A stretch of 64,000 nt of DNA from Methanobrevibacter sp. (GTDB lineage Archaea > Methanobacteriota > Methanobacteria > Methanobacteriales > Methanobacteriaceae). Where the stretch lies: NCBI RefSeq assembly GCF_017427765.1, contig NZ_JAFRSC010000022.1, forward strand, positions 49,826-113,825, given 5' to 3'. The notes under the pieces were generated by a model. The model ran no database searches and was not told the origin of the DNA. It saw only the letters and a program-made list of their open reading frames with translations. This document shows, piece after piece, positions 45,077 through 55,766 of this stretch. Position 1 is the first letter of the stretch, and the number at the start of each line of letters is the position of its first letter. The position numbers and the translations under genes were made by a program.

Positions 45077-45943
45077 ATGAAATTATGGAATAAATCTCAA
45101 GAAAAATTATTTTTTATTAAGTCTAGAAGTTTCGCATCTCCAGAGCAGCTGTTCTATAAAACCGATGATGGGAGATATCTGGCATATTGGCCAAAAAGAT
45201 ACAGGGGAAGAAAATCCACACTTCAAGCTAGAAATTCCCTTATTGGAAATTTCACGGAAAAATGGGTAGCTGACCTGTTCACATCTCTGATAGGTGATGA
45301 GTTGTGTGTTGTCCAGCAGGCAAGAATTCCTTCTCTTGGAATAACTTCAAGTTCGCCGGCAGATATTGTGGTTGCAACTGAAGATAAAAAGATTTTAAAG
45401 GCATCGCAGGTAAAACTAATATGTGAAGTAAAAATGTCATTGGTGTGGAATTGGGAATATAAACCTGGCCTTGATAATGTATTTGAAGCCGGTGATTATA
45501 GGTCTCATCAGGGAAAACCAAGTTTCACACGTTCCGATTCGGTCCTGAAGGCTATTGGAAAATGTATTGACGTTCGTGTTTCAAATTTTGAATCTGTTAA
45601 GATACCTATTATTGTCATTGGAAATGCTCCTTTGTCAAATGGGTTTTCTAAAAAGGCAGATTACTTAAAGCATTCCGGTTTGATTCAGGGTTTCTGGTCA
45701 TTGAATCCTTTTCCGCTAAATCATGGAAATACTCGAAAGACCACTCCCAAGAAAGGTTTTATCAGATTTGACAATACGGATGAGCTGAAAATACATTTGA
45801 ATAATCTATTCAGCAGTGATTTGAATTTCTTTTCGGGAATGGAAAGTCCAAGAAATTTAGGCAAGTTAATTGAAATAGCTAATCAGGAGGAGACATATGA
45901 AAATAAAGGTTTAAAATTTTTAAACCTTCTAAAGAGGTCTTAA
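45077..45943 (+). CDS. Type II restriction endonuclease, PD-(D/E)XK type
   Basis: The 288-residue protein shows a PD-(D/E)xK core: SPADIVVATED (about residue 95-105, the Asp of the motif) and ICEVKMS (E-V-K, about 20 residues later). An alternative start at 45014 would add a hydrophobic stretch, but it falls in the palindrome and lacks a ribosome binding site; ATG 45077 follows AGGA by 6 nt. The methyltransferase starts 2 nt after its stop, so they are a unit. Recognition sequence unknown. Confidence 0.8.
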   Translation: MKLWNKSQEKLFFIKSRSFASPEQLFYKTDDGRYLAYWPKRYRGRKSTLQARNSLIGNFTEKWVADLFTSLIGDELCVVQQARIPSLGITSSSPADIVVATEDKKILKASQVKLICEVKMSLVWNWEYKPGLDNVFEAGDYRSHQGKPSFTRSDSVLKAIGKCIDVRVSNFESVKIPIIVIGNAPLSNGFSKKADYLKHSGLIQGFWSLNPFPLNHGNTRKTTPKKGFIRFDNTDELKIHLNNLFSSDLNFFSGMESPRNLGKLIEIANQEETYENKGLKFLNLLKRS

Positions 45944-45944
45944 T

Positions 45945-46811
45945 GTGGTTAGAAAAACTCAAACTTCTTCATTCGGTTCGGTTTTAAGAGAATCTCACAG
46001 TTCAAAAAAATTTTACAGTGCAAAATTATTCGAAGATTTTAAAATTCCTAAAAAGATAGATTTTAAGGAATCAAAAATTGATGAAAAACAGTTAAACAGA
46101 TTATACTGCAAATCCAGTGAAAACATGGATGAAATACCTGATAACAGCGTCCATTTAATGATTACCTCTCCACCATACAATGTGGGAAAGGAATATGATG
46201 ATGATTTGTCTTTGGACGAATATCTGGAACTTTTGACATCTGTTTTTCATGAATCATATAAGAAACTGGTCACCGGCGGCAGAGCATGCATCAACATTGC
46301 AAATGTCGGCAGAAAACCGTATATTCCGCTTCATGCCATGATAATTGAGATAATGCTTGATTTGGGTTTTCTGATGCGCGGTGAAATAATCTGGGATAAG
46401 TCTGCCAGTGCCGGAGGGTCCTGTGCATGGGGAAGCTGGATGTCAGCTTCAAATCCTGTGCTCAGGGATTATCACGAATACATTCTTGTTTTTTCAAAGA
46501 AATCCTATTCCAAAAATAAAGCTCAGGAGAAAAAGGATACAATCGAAAAGGATGATTTTATCAAATGGACACAAAGCATATGGACATTTCCGGCAGTAAA
46601 TGCCAAAAGAATTGGCCATCCTGCACCATTTCCTGTTGAACTTCCCCATAGGTTAATAAACTTATATTCCTATGAGGGGGATGTTGTTCTTGACCCGTTC
46701 TGCGGCAGCGGGACAACTTGCATTGCAGCTATTCAAAACAAGAGAAATTATATCGGTTATGATATTAACGAGAAATATATTGAACTTGCAAAAAATAGAA
46801 TTAAATCATAA
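45945..46811 (+). CDS. DNA methyltransferase, beta-class motif order (N4-cytosine or N6-adenine)
   Basis: The 288-residue enzyme shows TSPPYNVG (motif IV) near residue 69-76 and DPFCGSGTT (motif I) near the C-terminus, the beta-class order. An SPPY catalytic motif is common in N4-cytosine methylases, but N6-adenine is possible. It starts at GTG 45945 after GAGGTCTT and is coupled to the endonuclease. The pair sits between the core genes taw1 and tpiA, so it was probably acquired. Confidence 0.9.
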   Translation: MVRKTQTSSFGSVLRESHSSKKFYSAKLFEDFKIPKKIDFKESKIDEKQLNRLYCKSSENMDEIPDNSVHLMITSPPYNVGKEYDDDLSLDEYLELLTSVFHESYKKLVTGGRACINIANVGRKPYIPLHAMIIEIMLDLGFLMRGEIIWDKSASAGGSCAWGSWMSASNPVLRDYHEYILVFSKKSYSKNKAQEKKDTIEKDDFIKWTQSIWTFPAVNAKRIGHPAPFPVELPHRLINLYSYEGDVVLDPFCGSGTTCIAAIQNKRNYIGYDINEKYIELAKNRIKS

Positions 46812-46869
46812 ATTTATTTAATAATGTTAACCAAATATTATAATAATAAAATTATTTCGTGGGATTATT

Positions 46870-47538
46870 ATGGATACACCAATAGTGATATTGAATTATA
46901 AAACATATTTGGAATCAAGTGGTTTAAAAGCTTTGGAACTTGCACATGATTTGGAAAGTGCTGCAAGCGAATCCGGAATCACTATGGTTGCAGCTCCTCA
47001 GGCTGCAGATATTTACAGGATAAGCCAAGAAGCTTCTCTTCCAATTTATGCTCAACACATTGATCCAATTTCTCCAGGCGGACACACAGGTTCTAATTTA
47101 ATAGATACTTTAATTGATGCGGGAGTAAGCGGTTCATTGATTAACCATTCTGAAAACAGGATGAAACTGGCAGACATTGATGAAGTTATAAAATTATGCA
47201 AACAGCATGAAATTGAATCTTGCGTTTGTACAAATAACATTGAAACTTCAAAAGCTGTTGCCACTCTTGCTCCAACTGCAGTAGCTGTTGAACCTCCTGA
47301 ACTGATAGGAACTGGAATTCCAGTATCTCAGGCACAACCTGAAGTTGTTGAAGATACAGTTAAAGAGGTTAAAGCTATTAACAAGGATATTAAAGTATTG
47401 TGCGGTGCCGGAATCACTACTGGTGATGATATGAAAGCAGCTATGGATTTGGGTGCTGATGGAGTATTGCTTGCATCAGGAATTATTAAGGCTGAAAGTC
47501 CAAAGGATGCTTTACTTGATTTGGTAAGTAAATTATAA
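46870..47538 (+). CDS. tpiA: Triosephosphate isomerase, archaeal short form
   Basis: The 222-residue barrel interconverts DHAP and glyceraldehyde-3-phosphate. Catalytic residues are visible: Lys in LNYKTYLES, His in NHSENR and Glu in VEPPELIGTG; GADGVLLASGI binds phosphate. It is upstream of pgk by 2 nt and co-transcribed. Confidence 0.95.
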   Translation: MDTPIVILNYKTYLESSGLKALELAHDLESAASESGITMVAAPQAADIYRISQEASLPIYAQHIDPISPGGHTGSNLIDTLIDAGVSGSLINHSENRMKLADIDEVIKLCKQHEIESCVCTNNIETSKAVATLAPTAVAVEPPELIGTGIPVSQAQPEVVEDTVKEVKAINKDIKVLCGAGITTGDDMKAAMDLGADGVLLASGIIKAESPKDALLDLVSKL

Positions 47539-47552
47539 TTATGAGTGAGAAA

Positions 47553-48767
47553 ATGGCTGATTTTAATACAATTGATGATTTTGACATAGAAAACAAAACT
47601 GTGCTTGTGAGAGTAGATATTAATGCTCCGGTAGATCCAAGTTCAGGAATTATTCTGGATGATACAAGACTGAAATTACATGCAAGAACAATTAAAGAAC
47701 TGTCCAATAAAGGTGCTAAAGTTGTAATTCTTGCTCATCAAAGCCGTCCTGGTAAAAAGGATTTCACAACTTTATCTCAACATGCAGATGCATTGTCTGA
47801 TATTTTAAATTTAAGAGTAAAATACGTCGATTCATTATTTTCAAGTTCTGCTAAAGAAGCTATCCGTAATTTAAAACCTCATGAAATTTTATTGCTTGAA
47901 AATGCACGTTTTTTCTCAGAAGAGACTTTATCAAGAACCCCGCAAGAACAGTCTAAAACATTGCTTGTGAGACATTTGTCTCCATTGGTTGATTATTATG
48001 TAAATGATGCGTTTGCAGCAGCTCACAGGTCTCAGGCATCATTGGTTGGTTTTACAGTAAACACCCCTTCCGCTGCAGGTCGTGTAATGGAGGAGGAGTT
48101 GACTGTCATTCAAAACGCATTGGATAATGTAGAACATCCATGTGTATTTTTACTTGGTGGAATGAAGCCTGATGATTCAATTGATGTTATGGAAAATGTA
48201 TTGAGCAATGGTACAGCAGATTCCATTTTAACAACAGGTATTGTTGGAAATATAGTTTTATGGGCTTCAGGTGCAGATATTGGTCAGGTCAATAGGGATT
48301 TCATAGCAAGTAAAGGATATGAAGATATGGTTGAAAAATCAAGAGATTTAATCGAAAGATTTGGCGATAAAGTCAAGTATCCTATCGATGTTGCTTGTGA
48401 AATCGATGGTGAAAGAGTTGACATTGACTCTAATGAAATACCAAACGAAGCAATTTTTGATATTGGTATTAAAACTATTGCATATTATGCAAAAGAAATC
48501 AGAGACGCTAAATATATCTTTGCAAACGGTCCTGCAGGTGTGTTTGAAGATCCTAAATTTGCAATGGGTACAGAAGATTTAATTAATGCAATGGCTACTT
48601 CCAATGGATTTACACTTATTGGTGGTGGACATATTGCAGCTGCTACTGCTGGTCTTGGATTGGAAGATCAAATGAGTCACTTAAGCAGTGGTGGTGGAGC
48701 TTGTATCAGTATGCTTGCCGGTAAACAACTGGCTGCTGTTGAAGCTTTAAAAAATAGTAAAAAATAA
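47553..48767 (+). CDS. pgk: Phosphoglycerate kinase
   Basis: The protein of 404 residues has the typical front KTVLVRVDINAPVDPSSG, LLENARFF, the linker region with VNDAFAAAHRSQAS and GGGHIAAA near the end. The frame opens at ATG 47541, but I favour ATG 47553 because GAGTGAG just before it looks like a ribosome binding site. It acts with tpiA in central carbon metabolism. Confidence 0.93.
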   Translation: MADFNTIDDFDIENKTVLVRVDINAPVDPSSGIILDDTRLKLHARTIKELSNKGAKVVILAHQSRPGKKDFTTLSQHADALSDILNLRVKYVDSLFSSSAKEAIRNLKPHEILLLENARFFSEETLSRTPQEQSKTLLVRHLSPLVDYYVNDAFAAAHRSQASLVGFTVNTPSAAGRVMEEELTVIQNALDNVEHPCVFLLGGMKPDDSIDVMENVLSNGTADSILTTGIVGNIVLWASGADIGQVNRDFIASKGYEDMVEKSRDLIERFGDKVKYPIDVACEIDGERVDIDSNEIPNEAIFDIGIKTIAYYAKEIRDAKYIFANGPAGVFEDPKFAMGTEDLINAMATSNGFTLIGGGHIAAATAGLGLEDQMSHLSSGGGACISMLAGKQLAAVEALKNSKK

Positions 48768-48807
48768 TTTTTTTACTTTCATTCTTTTTTTTAAATAAAA
48801 ATAAAAA

Positions 48808-49428
48808 TTAGCTATTAAATATTTCTAATAGCTTTTCAGATGATTTTTTAGGATTATCAGAACTCATTATTGCACTTACAACGGATAATCCGGATATTCC
48901 AGTATCTTTCAGTTCAATAGCATTTTCTAAGGTTATGCCTCCAATCGCCACAACTGGAATGTCAATAGATTCAACTATTTCTTTTAATTGCTGTTTTGTT
49001 ACTGAATCTGCATCTTTTTTGGTTTGTGTTGGAAATACTGCTCCGGTTCCAATATAATCAGCACCATCTCTTTGAGCTTTTTTCGCTTCCTCAATGGTGG
49101 CCGCTGAAACGCCAAGTATCTTATCCTCACCAATCAATCTTCTTGTAACGTTGCAGGGCATGTCTGATTGTCCGACATGAACTCCATCAGCATCAATGGC
49201 CAGTGCAACATCGACCCTGTCATTGATAATTAAAGGCACGTTGTATTTGGTAGTTATTTCTTTAACTTTAAGTGCTAAGTTATAGAAATCCAGTGTATCT
49301 GCAGTTTTTTCTCTGATTTGAACTACACTGACTCCGCCTTTTATTCCTTCTTCAATTGTCTTTAAAAATTTCTCCACGTCATCGCTGTTGTCGGTGACGA
49401 GGTATAGTGATAAATCTATGTTATTCAT
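48808..49428 (-). CDS. thiE: Thiamine-phosphate synthase
   Basis: ThiE joins hydroxymethylpyrimidine diphosphate and thiazole phosphate. The 206-residue barrel shows VVQIREKTADTL, DRVDVALAIDADGVHVGQSD, GAVFPTQTKKDA and VAIGGITLENA. The start overlaps the thiM stop by 4 nt, so the pair is coupled. Confidence 0.94.
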   Translation of the reverse strand: MNNIDLSLYLVTDNSDDVEKFLKTIEEGIKGGVSVVQIREKTADTLDFYNLALKVKEITTKYNVPLIINDRVDVALAIDADGVHVGQSDMPCNVTRRLIGEDKILGVSAATIEEAKKAQRDGADYIGTGAVFPTQTKKDADSVTKQQLKEIVESIDIPVVAIGGITLENAIELKDTGISGLSVVSAIMSSDNPKKSSEKLLEIFNS

Positions 49429-50288
49429 AATATCTGGATGTTTGATTCATTAACTAAGCTTTCGGCATTAGTTTTGTAAAGGTAATCAATTAAATATGCT
49501 CTAAATGAGCCGGTTCCTTCATCTCTTTCATCAACTTTGGCTCTTGCTTTTTCTCCGGCAATGTTCATTGCAAGGATTGCAACAAGACTTCCTTCTAGGG
49601 GTGTTGAACCTCCAATGCAGCTTCCAACGATTGAGGATAACATGCATCCGCTGCCTGTGATTAATGGCATCATATCATCTCCATTATCAATGGCAATTGT
49701 AGTTTCTCCATCGCTTAATATGTCTATTGGGCCGCTGGCAAGGATGGTTGTTTCTAGTTTTGATGCAAGTTCTTTAATGATTTCTCCATTTGCTTTTAAG
49801 TTTTCTTCAGTGATTATGTCATCAAGGTTTACATCAACGCCTTTGGCTGCGTTATTTTCATCAATAATTCCTTTTAATTTTGCTATAGCTTTTATTTCAC
49901 TGATATTTCCGCGAATAGCAGTAATTTTATAATTATCAATTAAATTTAATGTGGTTTCATTTCTGAGTTTTGTTACCCCAACTCCAACTGGATCAAGGAT
50001 TATTGGAGTATTGGTTTTGTTTGCAGTTTCTGCACTTACTTTCATGGCTTCCACTTGGTCGTTACTTAATTTTCCGATGTTTATTACTAATGCATCGGCT
50101 ATTGTGACAACTTCTTCCAATTCTTCCACGTCTTCTGCCATGAATGGAGATCCGCCTATTGCAAGAACTGCATTTGCACAGTCGTTGATGGTTACTGAAT
50201 TTGTTATACAGTGAGTTAATGGATTTTTTAATCTAATTTCTTCTAAATTTTTTTCAACTTTGTCTAAAATTTCAGTCTCATTTATCAT
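49425..50288 (-). CDS. thiM: Hydroxyethylthiazole kinase
   Basis: ThiM phosphorylates hydroxyethylthiazole for thiamine salvage. The 287-residue ribokinase-like protein has CITNSVTINDCANAVLAIGG, DPVGVG and the catalytic GSGCMLSS. It is first in the thiM-thiE unit; no riboswitch element is seen upstream. Confidence 0.94.
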   Translation of the reverse strand: MINETEILDKVEKNLEEIRLKNPLTHCITNSVTINDCANAVLAIGGSPFMAEDVEELEEVVTIADALVINIGKLSNDQVEAMKVSAETANKTNTPIILDPVGVGVTKLRNETTLNLIDNYKITAIRGNISEIKAIAKLKGIIDENNAAKGVDVNLDDIITEENLKANGEIIKELASKLETTILASGPIDILSDGETTIAIDNGDDMMPLITGSGCMLSSIVGSCIGGSTPLEGSLVAILAMNIAGEKARAKVDERDEGTGSFRAYLIDYLYKTNAESLVNESNIQIL

Positions 50289-50416
50289 GATTATTAATTA
50301 TAAATTATATTATATTTATATCTTTAGTGCATAATTTACAAAAAGAGGTTGTTTATAGTAAAGTATTTAAATGACCTTTAATATAGTGTATAGTGTTCTA
50401 TAATATTAACAATATT

Positions 50417-50490
<74 letters not shown>

Positions 50491-50604
50491 TTATTTTATA
50501 TTGTTAATTTTGAATTTTTGTTATTTTGTTCAAATTATAGTAACATTTATATACATGTTAATTTATATTATAATTAGTATGTCATCTACATACTTATTGT
50601 ATGT

Positions 50605-50679
<75 letters not shown>

Positions 50680-50685
50680 TCTTTA

Positions 50686-50759
<74 letters not shown>

Positions 50760-50890
50760 TTTCAATTTATTTATAATTTTTCGCATATGATTTTTGGTGA
50801 AATCTATACTTTTTCCAAAAGGTTTATATATGATGAAAATTATAGTAATTGGTAGTGTATTATTGCACATATACTATTTAAGTTTTGGTT

Positions 50891-50962
50891 GCCCTGGTGG
50901 TGTAGGGGCTATCATGTGGGCCTGTCGAGCCCGCGACTCGGGTTCAAATCCCGGCCAGGGCG
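50891..50962 (+). tRNA. tRNA-Asp (GTC)
   Basis: Acceptor GCCCTGG/CCAGGGC with discriminator G; anticodon loop CTGTCGA; T arm CGGGTTCAAATCCCG. TATA-like TTTATATATG lies about 65 nt upstream. Confidence 0.95.
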
Positions 50963-50994
50963 CTTCAAGTTCTTAGGTAGTATGTAAGTCATTT

Positions 50995-51068
<74 letters not shown>

Positions 51069-51111
51069 TTTCTAATTTTATATTTTAACTTTTCTATCTG
51101 GAGGAAAAAAT

Positions 51112-51345
51112 TTGAAAATAGATATTCAAGACCATATGCTCGTACCAAAGCATGAAATCATGACTGAAGAAGAAATTTCTGAAGAATTTAGTGATGTCGA
51201 TTATGATTTTAGAGATCTCCCTAAGATTAGGGCAGATGATCCTGTTGTTGAAGCTATTGATGCTAAACCGGGTAATGTGTTGAGAATTACTCGTCAAAGT
51301 GAAACAGCTGGAGAGTTCATTACTTATAGAATTGTTGAAGGATAA
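51112..51345 (+). CDS. rpoH: RNA polymerase subunit H (Rpb5 homologue)
   Basis: The 77-residue subunit is homologous to the C-terminal part of Rpb5: KIDIQDHMLVPKHEIM, KIRADDPVVEAI and GNVLRITRQS. It starts at TTG 51112 after GGAGG and leads the RNA polymerase cluster, as in other Euryarchaeota. Confidence 0.95.
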   Translation: MKIDIQDHMLVPKHEIMTEEEISEEFSDVDYDFRDLPKIRADDPVVEAIDAKPGNVLRITRQSETAGEFITYRIVEG

Positions 51346-51588
51346 TATTAGTTTTTAATATAATCTTAGAAAGTAAATTTAATATAGTATAATTTCTGTA
51401 TTTTTTTTGTTTTTAGAAATTCATTATAATAAATTTGAACTTAGTTTGAGAGGAATTATCTTAAATGGAGATAGTTATGAGTAAATTAAGAATAATGATT
51501 AAATGAATTAGTTATTAGGTTTAATCCTATCTGTTATTTTTTATTTATTTATTATTTTTATTGCGTTACGTAATGCTGGAGGATGTCC

Positions 51589-53133
51589 ATGACAGAGAAT
51601 AACTGGAAATTAGTTGATGCATTTTTTGATAAGTATGATTTGGTTGATCATCATATTAAATCATACAACGATTTTGTAAATAATAGGATTCAAAATATTA
51701 TAGATATTACTGAACCTATTACATTAGATGATGGAAAATACACTTTAAAAACTGGTAAAGTACGTATTGAAAAACCATCTAATAAAGAAGCAGACGGGTC
51801 CAGTAGCGAAATTGACCCGACTGAAGCAAGGCTTAGGAACTTGAATTATTCCGCAGACATGTACCTTGAAATGGCATTGAATGAAGAAGGCGAAGACAAT
51901 CCTTTAGAAGAAGTATATATTGGTGAATTGCCAGTAATGCTTAAATCAGATATTTGCCATCTTAACGGTCTCAGCGATGAAGAATTAATTGAAAAACATG
52001 AAGACCCTCAGGATTTAGGAGGTTACTTCATTGTAAACGGTTCCGAAAGAGCTGTTGTAACTATGGAGGAAATTGCTCCAAATAAAATTATTCTTGAACG
52101 TTTAGGTGAAGTTGAAGAAAGACATGCAAAAGCTGTTGTAACTTCAATTAAAAGTGGTTTCAGAGCAAGAATTACTTTGGAATACAAAAAACCTCGTAAA
52201 AATGGAGTATTTTTAAGAATTTCTTTCCCATATCTTCCGGGCGAAATTCCATTAGTTATATTACTTAGAGCTCTTGGTTTAGCTACAGATGAAGAGATTA
52301 TTACAGCAATTTCAGATGATAATAACTTCCAAATGATGATAGCGGACGATATTCAGGTCTCACTTGAAGCATTAAAATTAGACCAGAATGAAATGGATGG
52401 CATGTCTCTTGAAGAAAGAAGAGAATATATGCAAAATGCTGCTATCAAATACATCGGTAATAGGGTAGCTAAAAACATGCCTAAAGATTATCGTATTAAA
52501 CGTGCAACAGATGTTGTAAACCGTTATTTATTACCTCATATGGGTACTGAACAAGAAAAATGTTACGATAAAGCTATTTACTTAGCAGAAATGACTGAAA
52601 TGTTACTTGAAGTTATTGAGGAAAAAAGAGAACCTCACGACAAGGACCACTATACCAATAAAAGACTCAGGGTTTCCGGTGACTTGATGGAAGATTTATT
52701 CAGAGTAGCTTTCACCAATTTAACTAGAGATATGAGCTACCAACTTGAAAGAAGCCTTTCAAGAGGTAAGGAACTTTCCATTAAACAGGCAGTTCGTAGT
52801 GATGTTTTAACTGAAAACATTAAACACGCTATTGCTACCGGTAATTGGGTAGGCGGAAGAGCTGGTGTAAGTCAGCTATTGGACAGAACCAGTTACATGG
52901 GAACACTTTCTCATTTAAGACGTGTTGTATCTCCATTGACAAGAAGCCAACCTCACTTTGAAGCAAGAGATTTGCACCCAACACAATTCGGTAAGATTTG
53001 TCCTAACGAAACTCCGGAAGGACCTAACTGTGGTCTGGTAAAGAACTTAGCTTTGATGTGTAATATTTCAGAAGGTTCTGATGATCAAGATATTATTAAT
53101 GTTATTGAAAAAATGGATGTAGAGTTGATTTAA
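51589..53133 (+). CDS. rpoB2: RNA polymerase subunit B'' (N-terminal half of Rpb2)
   Basis: The 514-residue B'' subunit holds the protrusion, lobe and fork: [22 protein letters not shown] is split into its usual blocks, and [19 protein letters not shown] with [11 protein letters not shown] lies at the end. The start at ATG 51589 is set by GGAGG (51578-51582). It is split from B' as in Methanobacteriales. The stop at 53133 lies 13 nt before the B' start. Confidence 0.97.
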   Translation: MTENNWKLVDAFFDKYDLVDHHIKSYNDFVNNRIQNIIDITEPITLDDGKYTLKTGKVRIEKPSNKEADGSSSEIDPTEARLRNLNYSADMYLEMALNEEGEDNPLEEVYIGELPVMLKSDICHLNGLSDEELIEKHEDPQDLGGYFIVNGSERAVVTMEEIAPNKIILERLGEVEERHAKAVVTSIKSGFRARITLEYKKPRKNGVFLRISFPYLPGEIPLVILLRALGLATDEEIITAISDDNNFQMMIADDIQVSLEALKLDQNEMDGMSLEERREYMQNAAIKYIGNRVAKNMPKDYRIKRATDVVNRYLLPHMGTEQEKCYDKAIYLAEMTEMLLEVIEEKREPHDKDHYTNKRLRVSGDLMEDLFRVAFTNLTRDMSYQLERSLSRGKELSIKQAVRSDVLTENIKHAIATGNWVGGRAGVSQLLDRTSYMGTLSHLRRVVSPLTRSQPHFEARDLHPTQFGKICPNETPEGPNCGLVKNLALMCNISEGSDDQDIINVIEKMDVELI

Positions 53134-53146
53134 GGGGGTGAGATGT

Positions 53147-55741
53147 TTGGCTAAAAATGATTTAAAAAAGGTAGATGAAGCTTACGCTTTTTTCGGATTT
53201 GATGAAAGAGTTCCTTTGGATGATGTTAAATCTGTTAGAAAAGATTTCATCACTGAAAACAATGATGAAGAAGATGAAGCAAAAAAAGAAAAGCGTTTAA
53301 ACGATATAAATACTTACTTTAGTATCATTGAAGAATACTGTCATGATGACGGTGAAGATACAACTGACGATGGTGAGACTGGAAATGAAACTGTAGGAAA
53401 TGACTCCGGAATTGTACAAACCGGTAATGTTTCAGTATCTCTTAGTGATGAAGATGACAGTCCTATTCAGGGAGTAACAGTAACATTATCTGATGATGAT
53501 GAGACTTATTCCGGTTCCACAGGTAAGGCTGGTGGTTGTACTATTAAAAATGTTCCATTTGGTGTATATTCCGTTGAAGCAGATGCTGATGGATATGAAA
53601 GTGATTTAGACTCATTCACTGTTGGCGATGGTGAAAATCTATTAAACATTTCTCTTAAAAAGATCACTCCTCCTAGAGCAACCAAAGATGTTTTAATTTC
53701 AGTCAGTGATGAAAGCGGCGCTCCTGTCCAAGGGGCAACCGTTATATTATCTGATGAAGATGATGACTATGTTGCATCTACAGGAAGTGCAGGCGGCGGT
53801 ACAATCAAAAATGTTCCGGTAGGCGAATATTCCATTGAAACTCATGCTGATGAATATGCTACTGATTATGGTATGGTCACTATCGATGAGGAAGAAAACC
53901 TATTAAACATTACTCTCAAGACAGTCACTCCTCCTGGTGTTAAAACTAAAATATATATTAACGGTGCACTTTTAGGAACCTGTACCAACCCTGAAGAGTT
54001 CACTCAGGACATGAGAGAAAAAAGAAGAGCAGGAATTGTATCTCATGAAATGAATATTACATATTATGAAGACAACAATGAGATTTATATATTCAATGAT
54101 CCTGGTAGAGCTAGAAGACCATTAATAATTGTTAAAGAAGGAGAACCTCTTTTAAAAGAAGAGCATTTAAATAAAGTTGCCAACGGCAAATTGAAATGGG
54201 ATGATTTGATAAATAACGGTCTCATTGAATATCTTGATGCTGAAGAAGAGGAAAACTCATATATCGCAATGACTTTAGCTGAATTGAATGATGAACATAC
54301 TCACCTGGAAATTGACCCTGCTACAATGCTTGGTATCTGTGCAGGTATTATTCCATTTTCCGACCACAACTCCTCTCCAAGGAACACCATGGAAGCGGGT
54401 ATGACAAAACAGGCTTTAGGTTTATATGTTTCCAACTATGCATTACGTACCGATACCAGAGCTCACTTGTTACATCATCCTCAAACTCCTATCGTTAAAA
54501 CACGTATTATCGATTCAACTAATTATGACTTAAGACCTTCCGGTCAGAACTTCGTTGTAGCTTTAATGTCTTATGAAGGATATAACATGGAAGACGCAAT
54601 GGTTATCAACAAAGGTTCCCTTGAAAGAGGATTGGCAAGATCTTCATTCTTCAGAGCTTACGATACTTCAGAAAAAAGATATGCTGGAGGTCAGGTGGAC
54701 AAATTTGAAGTTCCAGATAAAAACATTAAAGGATACAGATCCGAAGAGGCATACAGAAACCTGGATGAAGATGGTGTTGTAAACCCTGAATCCTATGTGG
54801 AATCCGGTGATGTATTAATCGGAAAAACTTCTCCTCCAAGATTCTTGGAAGAAGACTTCGGAACTGTTGCTGATAGAAGAAGAGAAACTTCAGTAACTGT
54901 AAGACACGGTGAAAAAGGTATTGTCGATGCAGTTCTTTTATCTGAAACTGTCGAAGGTTCAAGATTAGCTAAAATCAGAGTAAGGGATACCAGACAACCT
55001 GAATTTGGTGATAAATTCGCATCAAGACACGGTCAGAAAGGGGTTGTCGGTTTAATATTATCTCCTGAAGATATTCCATTTACAGAATTTGGTGTAGTGC
55101 CTGATTTAATAGTTAACCCTCACGCTATTCCATCAAGGATGTCTATCGGACAGGTGTTAGAGATGGTTGCCGGTAAGGCAGGTTGTCTTGAAGGTGAAAG
55201 AGTTGATGCAACTCCATTCAACCAAGCGCTTGAAGATGAAATCAAACAGCAATTAATCAATCACGGATTTGAATCCGCAGGATGTGAATCATTATACAGC
55301 GGTGTAACCGGTGAGAGAATTGATGCTGAAATCTTTGTAGGAGTGGCATATTATCAGAAATTACACCACATGACTACAGATAAAGTTTATGCCCGTTCCA
55401 GAGGTCCTGTACAAGTACTTACACGTCAGCCTACTGAAGGTAGAGCACGTGAAGGTGGTTTAAGATTCGGAGAAATGGAAAGGGATTGTCTTATCGCACA
55501 CGGTGCAGCATTAACATTAAAAGAAAGACTTCTTGATGAGTCAGACAAATATGAAGCAATCGTTTGTGAAAACTGTGGTATGTTAGCTGTATATGACAGA
55601 AACAAGAATAAGAAATACTGTCCTATCTGTGGAGATGTAGAAACTTATCCTGTAGAAATTTCATACGCATTTAAATTATTATTAGACGAACTTAAGAGTT
55701 TATGTATTTTCCCTAAATTAGTTTTAGGAGACAAAGCATAA
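53147..55741 (+). CDS. rpoB1: RNA polymerase subunit B' with a 265-residue N-terminal extension
   Basis: This 864-residue chain is B', the catalytic C-terminal half of Rpb2, but the normal B' start ([14 protein letters not shown]) occurs only at about residue 266. Before it come a J-like helical segment (about 5-65), an acidic linker (about 66-91), and two tandem repeats (about 92-177 and 180-264). The B' part is complete at about 599 residues: [29 protein letters not shown] and a zinc ribbon CENCG..CPICGD. The TTG at 53147 follows GGGGGTG (53134-53140) by 6 nt, and the frame has no break, so the fusion is probably translated. Fused protein function is unknown. Confidence 0.93.
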   Translation: MAKNDLKKVDEAYAFFGFDERVPLDDVKSVRKDFITENNDEEDEAKKEKRLNDINTYFSIIEEYCHDDGEDTTDDGETGNETVGNDSGIVQTGNVSVSLSDEDDSPIQGVTVTLSDDDETYSGSTGKAGGCTIKNVPFGVYSVEADADGYESDLDSFTVGDGENLLNISLKKITPPRATKDVLISVSDESGAPVQGATVILSDEDDDYVASTGSAGGGTIKNVPVGEYSIETHADEYATDYGMVTIDEEENLLNITLKTVTPPGVKTKIYINGALLGTCTNPEEFTQDMREKRRAGIVSHEMNITYYEDNNEIYIFNDPGRARRPLIIVKEGEPLLKEEHLNKVANGKLKWDDLINNGLIEYLDAEEEENSYIAMTLAELNDEHTHLEIDPATMLGICAGIIPFSDHNSSPRNTMEAGMTKQALGLYVSNYALRTDTRAHLLHHPQTPIVKTRIIDSTNYDLRPSGQNFVVALMSYEGYNMEDAMVINKGSLERGLARSSFFRAYDTSEKRYAGGQVDKFEVPDKNIKGYRSEEAYRNLDEDGVVNPESYVESGDVLIGKTSPPRFLEEDFGTVADRRRETSVTVRHGEKGIVDAVLLSETVEGSRLAKIRVRDTRQPEFGDKFASRHGQKGVVGLILSPEDIPFTEFGVVPDLIVNPHAIPSRMSIGQVLEMVAGKAGCLEGERVDATPFNQALEDEIKQQLINHGFESAGCESLYSGVTGERIDAEIFVGVAYYQKLHHMTTDKVYARSRGPVQVLTRQPTEGRAREGGLRFGEMERDCLIAHGAALTLKERLLDESDKYEAIVCENCGMLAVYDRNKNKKYCPICGDVETYPVEISYAFKLLLDELKSLCIFPKLVLGDKA
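53420..53938 (+). repeat. Tandem beta-sandwich-type repeats within RpoB'
   Basis: Two repeats of about 85 residues (53420-53677 and about 53681-53938) have the same plan: a strand, (I/V)[29 protein letters not shown], and a TPP linker. More than half of aligned residues are identical by eye. The plan resembles carboxypeptidase-regulatory-like or Cna-B-type surface domains, not RNA polymerase domains. Confidence 0.8.
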
Positions 55742-55766
55742 TTAAATTTATTAAAGGAGCCAATAC

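Noticed and set aside
50289..50416. Possible TPP riboswitch before thiM
   Set aside because: The region upstream of the minus-strand thiM is only AT-rich and holds no THI-box-like helices.
50794..50976. A 60-residue frame in the tRNA cluster
   Set aside because: It covers tRNA-Asp and its promoter, so it cannot be a gene.
53138..53146. GTG at 53138 as the start of RpoB'
   Set aside because: That GTG is part of the GGGGGTG ribosome binding site; TTG at 53147 is correctly spaced.
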